A DNA stretch of 8,882 bases from Candidatus Poribacteria bacterium (GTDB lineage Bacteria; Poribacteria; WGA-4E; DTYX01), in NCBI GenBank assembly GCA_012961655.1, contig DTYX01000389.1:1-8882 (forward strand), written 5' to 3'. The position numbers and the translations under genes are program-made. The notes under the pieces are model-generated. The model was not told the origin of the DNA, ran no database searches, and saw only the letters and a list, made by a program, of their open reading frames with translations. Below, one piece after another: positions 6,557 through 8,882 of this stretch (the stretch's first letter is position 1; every line of letters begins with the position of its first letter).

Positions 6557-8212
6557 CTATTTTTGCCTCGTCAAGATTACGACATCGATGCGTCGGTTTC
6601 TCTGGTCTTTGGGGTTTGGAAAAATAGGTCTCTTATCGCCGTATCCGGCCTTGATTAATCTGTCTTCTGACACTCCTTGTTTATCGACCAAATATCTGAA
6701 AATATTCTCCGCTCGTTTTTGGGATAATTCCAAGTTGCGTTGGGAACTGCCGCTTCTATCCGTATGCCCCTCGATAGCCACTCTGTAGTGGCTATATTGT
6801 TTCAGAATATTCGCTAATATCTGTAAATCCAGAAAATACTTGGGGTTCACATCGACGCTCCCGCTATCAAATACGTCGCCGCTGAATCTGATAACAACCC
6901 CGCGCTCCGTGCGTTCAGTTTTTGCGTTGGCTATAGCCTGCCCAGCTTTTATGATTGCGGATTCCGCTTCCCTTACCGCGCGAGCTTTTTCAAGTGCTTC
7001 TGTTATCTCAGCGGTGCTTTGCTTGGCTAGCGTGATAGCTTGCTCGAAATTCCCGGCGTTATAAGCTTTATCCGCGGCATCAATACCCGCTTGCGCTTTG
7101 GCAAAACTTTCCGGGAAGAATTTAGGGAAATCAGAGCCCGCTTGGATAATGGTATCCCGCGCGATAAAGATGGCGTCTTTCGCTCGTGCAATTAACTCCT
7201 CCTTAGCCTCTTTAGCTTTGCGCTCCTGTTCCTTGACAGCCGCTATCTCCCAAGCATTGTTAGCATGTAGTTCCGCTTGCGCTGCCAGTGCCGGGACCCG
7301 TTCATACTGTTCTGATTTCAGAGCGTTATCAGCTTGTGCCAATGCTTGCTGTGCCTTCTGATATAACTCCTCCGCGTACATTGACGCATTAACTTCGTCC
7401 GCCCGTTCGACTGCCACTTGCGCTTTCGTTAGAGCTACTTTTGCCTCGGTGAACGCCCTCTGTTTCGCCGCTTGGATATTTCTCCTTATCGCCTCAGCGC
7501 TCGCTATGGCTGCTACCCGAGCCTGGTGCGCTTGCTGTTCAGCTTCTATAGCGGTATCTATCGCCTGGTCAAATTTATCCTGGGATAATAGCGACCTGGC
7601 ACTGCTGACCAGTTTTTGAGCATCTGTAAAAAGGCTCGTGGAATATGTTGGCGCTTCCGCTTCGGAGGCTGATTTAAGAGCCAATTCGGCTTTGGCAATG
7701 GCAAGTTCAACCTTTGAAATTTGGATTTGTCTTGCTGCTTCTGCACGCGCGGACACGGCTTCGAGTCGAGCGGTCTCAGCGTTCTTTTGAGCTACTTCCG
7801 CTTTGCGTTGCGCTATGGCTTGTCTCGCCTGAGCGGCTATGACTTGATGCGCCATCCGACTCAGGTCCGCTTTAACTTTTTCTGCTGTCAATTTTTCAAT
7901 TCGACGTTCTGCCATCATCCGTCGGGACTGCGCTGCTGCGATCTTTGCTTCCATCTTTGCTTGAAAAGCAAGCTCTAAACATTCCCTTCGGTTGCCATAT
8001 TCTCTGGCTCTCCGCGCATCGGCAAGCAATCGTTCCGCCTTTACAAGTTGCTGATTCGCTAATCCTTCCGCTGGTACATTCCTGGCAGTTGTTATCGCTG
8101 ACTGAGCTTCTGACAAAGATGATTCCAAAACCGCCAAGTCGATCTTAGCGCTACAACCGTATAGAAAAACTACGGCGCAAAAGAGTAAGAATACCATGAG
8201 TTTATATTTCAT
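6557..8212 (-). CDS. Outer-membrane lipoprotein with about four DUF4398-like repeats and OmpA C-terminal domain
   Basis: This 551-residue protein starts with a lipoprotein signal ending in the lipobox LYGC, making C20 the lipidated residue. The next 410 residues are Ala/Glu/Lys-rich and helical. About four copies of a DUF4398-like helical hairpin can be seen at roughly 30-95, 165-235, 250-322 and 340-412. Their shared pattern is a buried Ala ladder, a P/S-x-Y/F turn, A..LL..A and a (Y/F)xxA turn before the last helix. Residues 96-165 form an uninterrupted Ala/Arg-rich helix, coiled-coil-like. Residues about 435-551 are an OmpA/MotB-type peptidoglycan-binding domain: EGHTDRSG, N493..LS..RA and NRRID. 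D485 and R500 have the 15-residue spacing of the Asp/Arg pair that holds diaminopimelate in OmpA. It probably spans from a lipid anchor to the wall. GGAG at 8221-8224 lies 8 bases before the ATG (complement of 8210-8212). It follows the smaller lipoprotein gene on the same strand. Confidence 0.88.
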   Translation of the reverse strand: MKYKLMVFLLFCAVVFLYGCSAKIDLAVLESSLSEAQSAITTARNVPAEGLANQQLVKAERLLADARRAREYGNRRECLELAFQAKMEAKIAAAQSRRMMAERRIEKLTAEKVKADLSRMAHQVIAAQARQAIAQRKAEVAQKNAETARLEAVSARAEAARQIQISKVELAIAKAELALKSASEAEAPTYSTSLFTDAQKLVSSARSLLSQDKFDQAIDTAIEAEQQAHQARVAAIASAEAIRRNIQAAKQRAFTEAKVALTKAQVAVERADEVNASMYAEELYQKAQQALAQADNALKSEQYERVPALAAQAELHANNAWEIAAVKEQERKAKEAKEELIARAKDAIFIARDTIIQAGSDFPKFFPESFAKAQAGIDAADKAYNAGNFEQAITLAKQSTAEITEALEKARAVREAESAIIKAGQAIANAKTERTERGVVIRFSGDVFDSGSVDVNPKYFLDLQILANILKQYSHYRVAIEGHTDRSGSSQRNLELSQKRAENIFRYLVDKQGVSEDRLIKAGYGDKRPIFPNPKDQRNRRIDVVILTRQK

Positions 8213-8237
8213 GATTATTTCTCCATTTAGGTAGTAG

Positions 8238-8278
8238 TGCGTGTTTCGTATTTCGTCTCACGCAATACGCGACACGCA
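8238..8278. repeat. 41-nt imperfect palindrome with 7-bp-phased CG steps
   Basis: Bases 8238-8278 fold around 8258 with 16 of 19 arm positions paired: TGCGTGT with ACACGCA, CGTATT with AATACG, and CGT with ACG, separated by small mismatches. CG dinucleotides fall at 8240, 8247, 8254, 8261, 8268 and 8275, exactly every 7 bp. It sits in the 119-base gap between the two minus-strand lipoprotein genes and would form a strong hairpin in a shared transcript. No T run follows on the minus strand, so it does not look like a simple terminator. It may be a REP-like element or an mRNA-stability or processing hairpin. The rest of the gap (8279-8331) shows only a poor 8-bp dyad, 8291-8298 with 8317-8324. 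Confidence 0.6.
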
Positions 8279-8331
8279 TCACCTGCATGCGACTGAAAGC
8301 TAACTCACACCAGATATTTTAGTCACTCTCT

Positions 8332-8748
8332 TTACTTTCCTCCCATCAATGCACTCAATTCCTCTTCCGCTTGGGCGCGGTTTTTAAAGGCTTCCTCTTC
8401 TAACTGCTGTGCTTCTCTTAACTCCGATTCCGCGATATTTGCGTCCAATTCCGCCCTCTTCTGTGCCGCCAAAGCTTCAGCATATCGTACCGTCAGATAG
8501 GCTTTTGTACCGATGCGATATGCTTCATCATAATCGCCCTTATTTAACGCCGCTTCAGCTTCCGCCAACAAATTTTCCGCATCGCGCAGTTCATTAGCTG
8601 CTGTCTGTTTAGCGCCAATCTGTTCAGCGGCTACAATCTGCTCCCTTGTGTCATAAATAATGAGTGCTGCGAGTTTATTAGCGCCGCCACAAGCAACCAT
8701 TACCAACGCAGCACACAAACAAATTATGCTTAGAATTATTCGCGTCAT
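8332..8748 (-). CDS. Small DUF4398-type lipoprotein
   Basis: This 138-residue protein has a hydrophobic N-terminal segment (4-19) ending VMVAC, so C20 is the likely lipidated cysteine. Met at position -3 of the lipobox is unusual but tolerable. Residues about 28-95 match the DUF4398 pattern well: REQI.AAEQ.GA, then ELRDAENLLAEAEAALNKGD and YDEAYRIGTKAY. Residues 95-135 form a charged helix that may be a coiled coil. The unit closely resembles the first repeat plus helix of the larger lipoprotein downstream, so the two are probably related by duplication and likely work together in the periplasm. The molecular function of DUF4398 is not known. A strong AGGGAGG ribosome site (complement of 8758-8764) lies 9 bases before the ATG. 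The gene is first of a likely two-gene transcript with 6557-8212. Confidence 0.82.
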   Translation of the reverse strand: MTRIILSIICLCAALVMVACGGANKLAALIIYDTREQIVAAEQIGAKQTAANELRDAENLLAEAEAALNKGDYDEAYRIGTKAYLTVRYAEALAAQKRAELDANIAESELREAQQLEEEAFKNRAQAEEELSALMGGK

Positions 8749-8785
8749 TGATTTAATCCTCCCTGGCGAAATTTAAAAAAAATGA

Positions 8786-8815
8786 ACTATAACTTTTAAT
8801 GGCACACAAATGAAA
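8786..8815 (-). promoter_or_regulatory. Possible sigma-70-like promoter for the lipoprotein pair
   Basis: Read on the minus strand, TTTCAT (8815-8810) is followed after 18 bases by TATAGT (8791-8786). TATAGT fits a -10 box well; the -35 is poor. Transcription would begin near base 8779, giving a leader of about 30 bases before the small lipoprotein ATG. The surrounding sequence is A/T-rich. Confidence 0.3.
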
Positions 8816-8821
8816 CAGGTA

Positions 8822-8842
8822 CGTAATGCGTAATGCGTAATG
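8822..8842. repeat. Heptamer CGTAATG repeated three times
   Basis: Three exact copies of CGTAATG lie at 8822-8828, 8829-8835 and 8836-8842, followed by a partial CGTG. Next comes a 5-bp inverted repeat, CGTGA (8843-8847) with TCACG (8858-8862), with an A-rich 10-base loop. No gene is visible from 8749 to the window end at 8882. The repeat is upstream of the lipoprotein promoter candidate. Confidence 0.75.
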
Positions 8843-8882
8843 CGTGAAAAGAAAAAATCACGTTTTACATCTGTAGTGCGGA

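Noticed and set aside
8822..8842. CRISPR-like repeats
   Set aside because: The units are 7 bp and directly adjacent with no spacers, and no cas gene is present.

Overview
The window looks like a chromosomal segment from an uncultivated diderm (Gram-negative-type) bacterium. The evidence is two lipoproteins with lipoboxes, an OmpA-type peptidoglycan-binding domain, and a SppA peptidase fused behind a beta-strand-rich, outer-membrane-barrel-like region. Standalone regulator-propeller repeats, a MEDS/PAS hybrid histidine kinase and many DUF4398-type helical repeats would fit candidate phyla such as Poribacteria, Latescibacterota or Omnitrophota, but sequence alone does not settle the phylum. I see no tRNA, rRNA, transposase, integrase, phage gene or CRISPR array.

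Left half, plus strand. Bases 1-768 encode the end, or all, of a beta-propeller protein. It ends in a small Ada-like zinc-binding module in which every expected cysteine has been replaced. A 205-base gap follows, rich in symmetric and repeated sites: a 17-bp dyad, a 42-bp imperfect direct repeat carrying two TCAA/TTGA dyads, and a duplicated Shine-Dalgarno segment. Next is a 945-residue soluble hybrid histidine kinase (MEDS, three PAS, HisKA, HATPase, receiver). After it lies a small helical reading frame that appears broken by a frameshift (3818-4071), then a 797-residue SppA-type serine peptidase (4123-6516) with both catalytic residues intact and an unusual exported N-terminal barrel-like domain.

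Right half, minus strand, converging on sppA. An 138-residue DUF4398-type lipoprotein (8332-8748) lies upstream of a 551-residue lipoprotein (6557-8212). The larger protein carries about four DUF4398-like helical repeats, a long Ala-rich coiled-coil-like stretch and a C-terminal OmpA domain. The two share domains and are probably co-transcribed. Between them is a 41-nt imperfect palindrome with CG dinucleotides every 7 bp, and upstream of the pair is a CGTAATG heptamer repeated three times.

Taken together, the window reads as a cell-envelope and signalling neighbourhood: an envelope protease, two lipoproteins that probably tie the outer membrane to the wall or organise the periplasm, and a cytosolic sensor kinase whose output partner is not in view. 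No complete new defence or biosynthetic system is visible. The most unusual items are the barrel-SppA fusion, the cysteine-less Ada-like tail, the repeat-expanded OmpA lipoprotein, the frameshifted small gene and the 7-bp-phased intergenic repeats.
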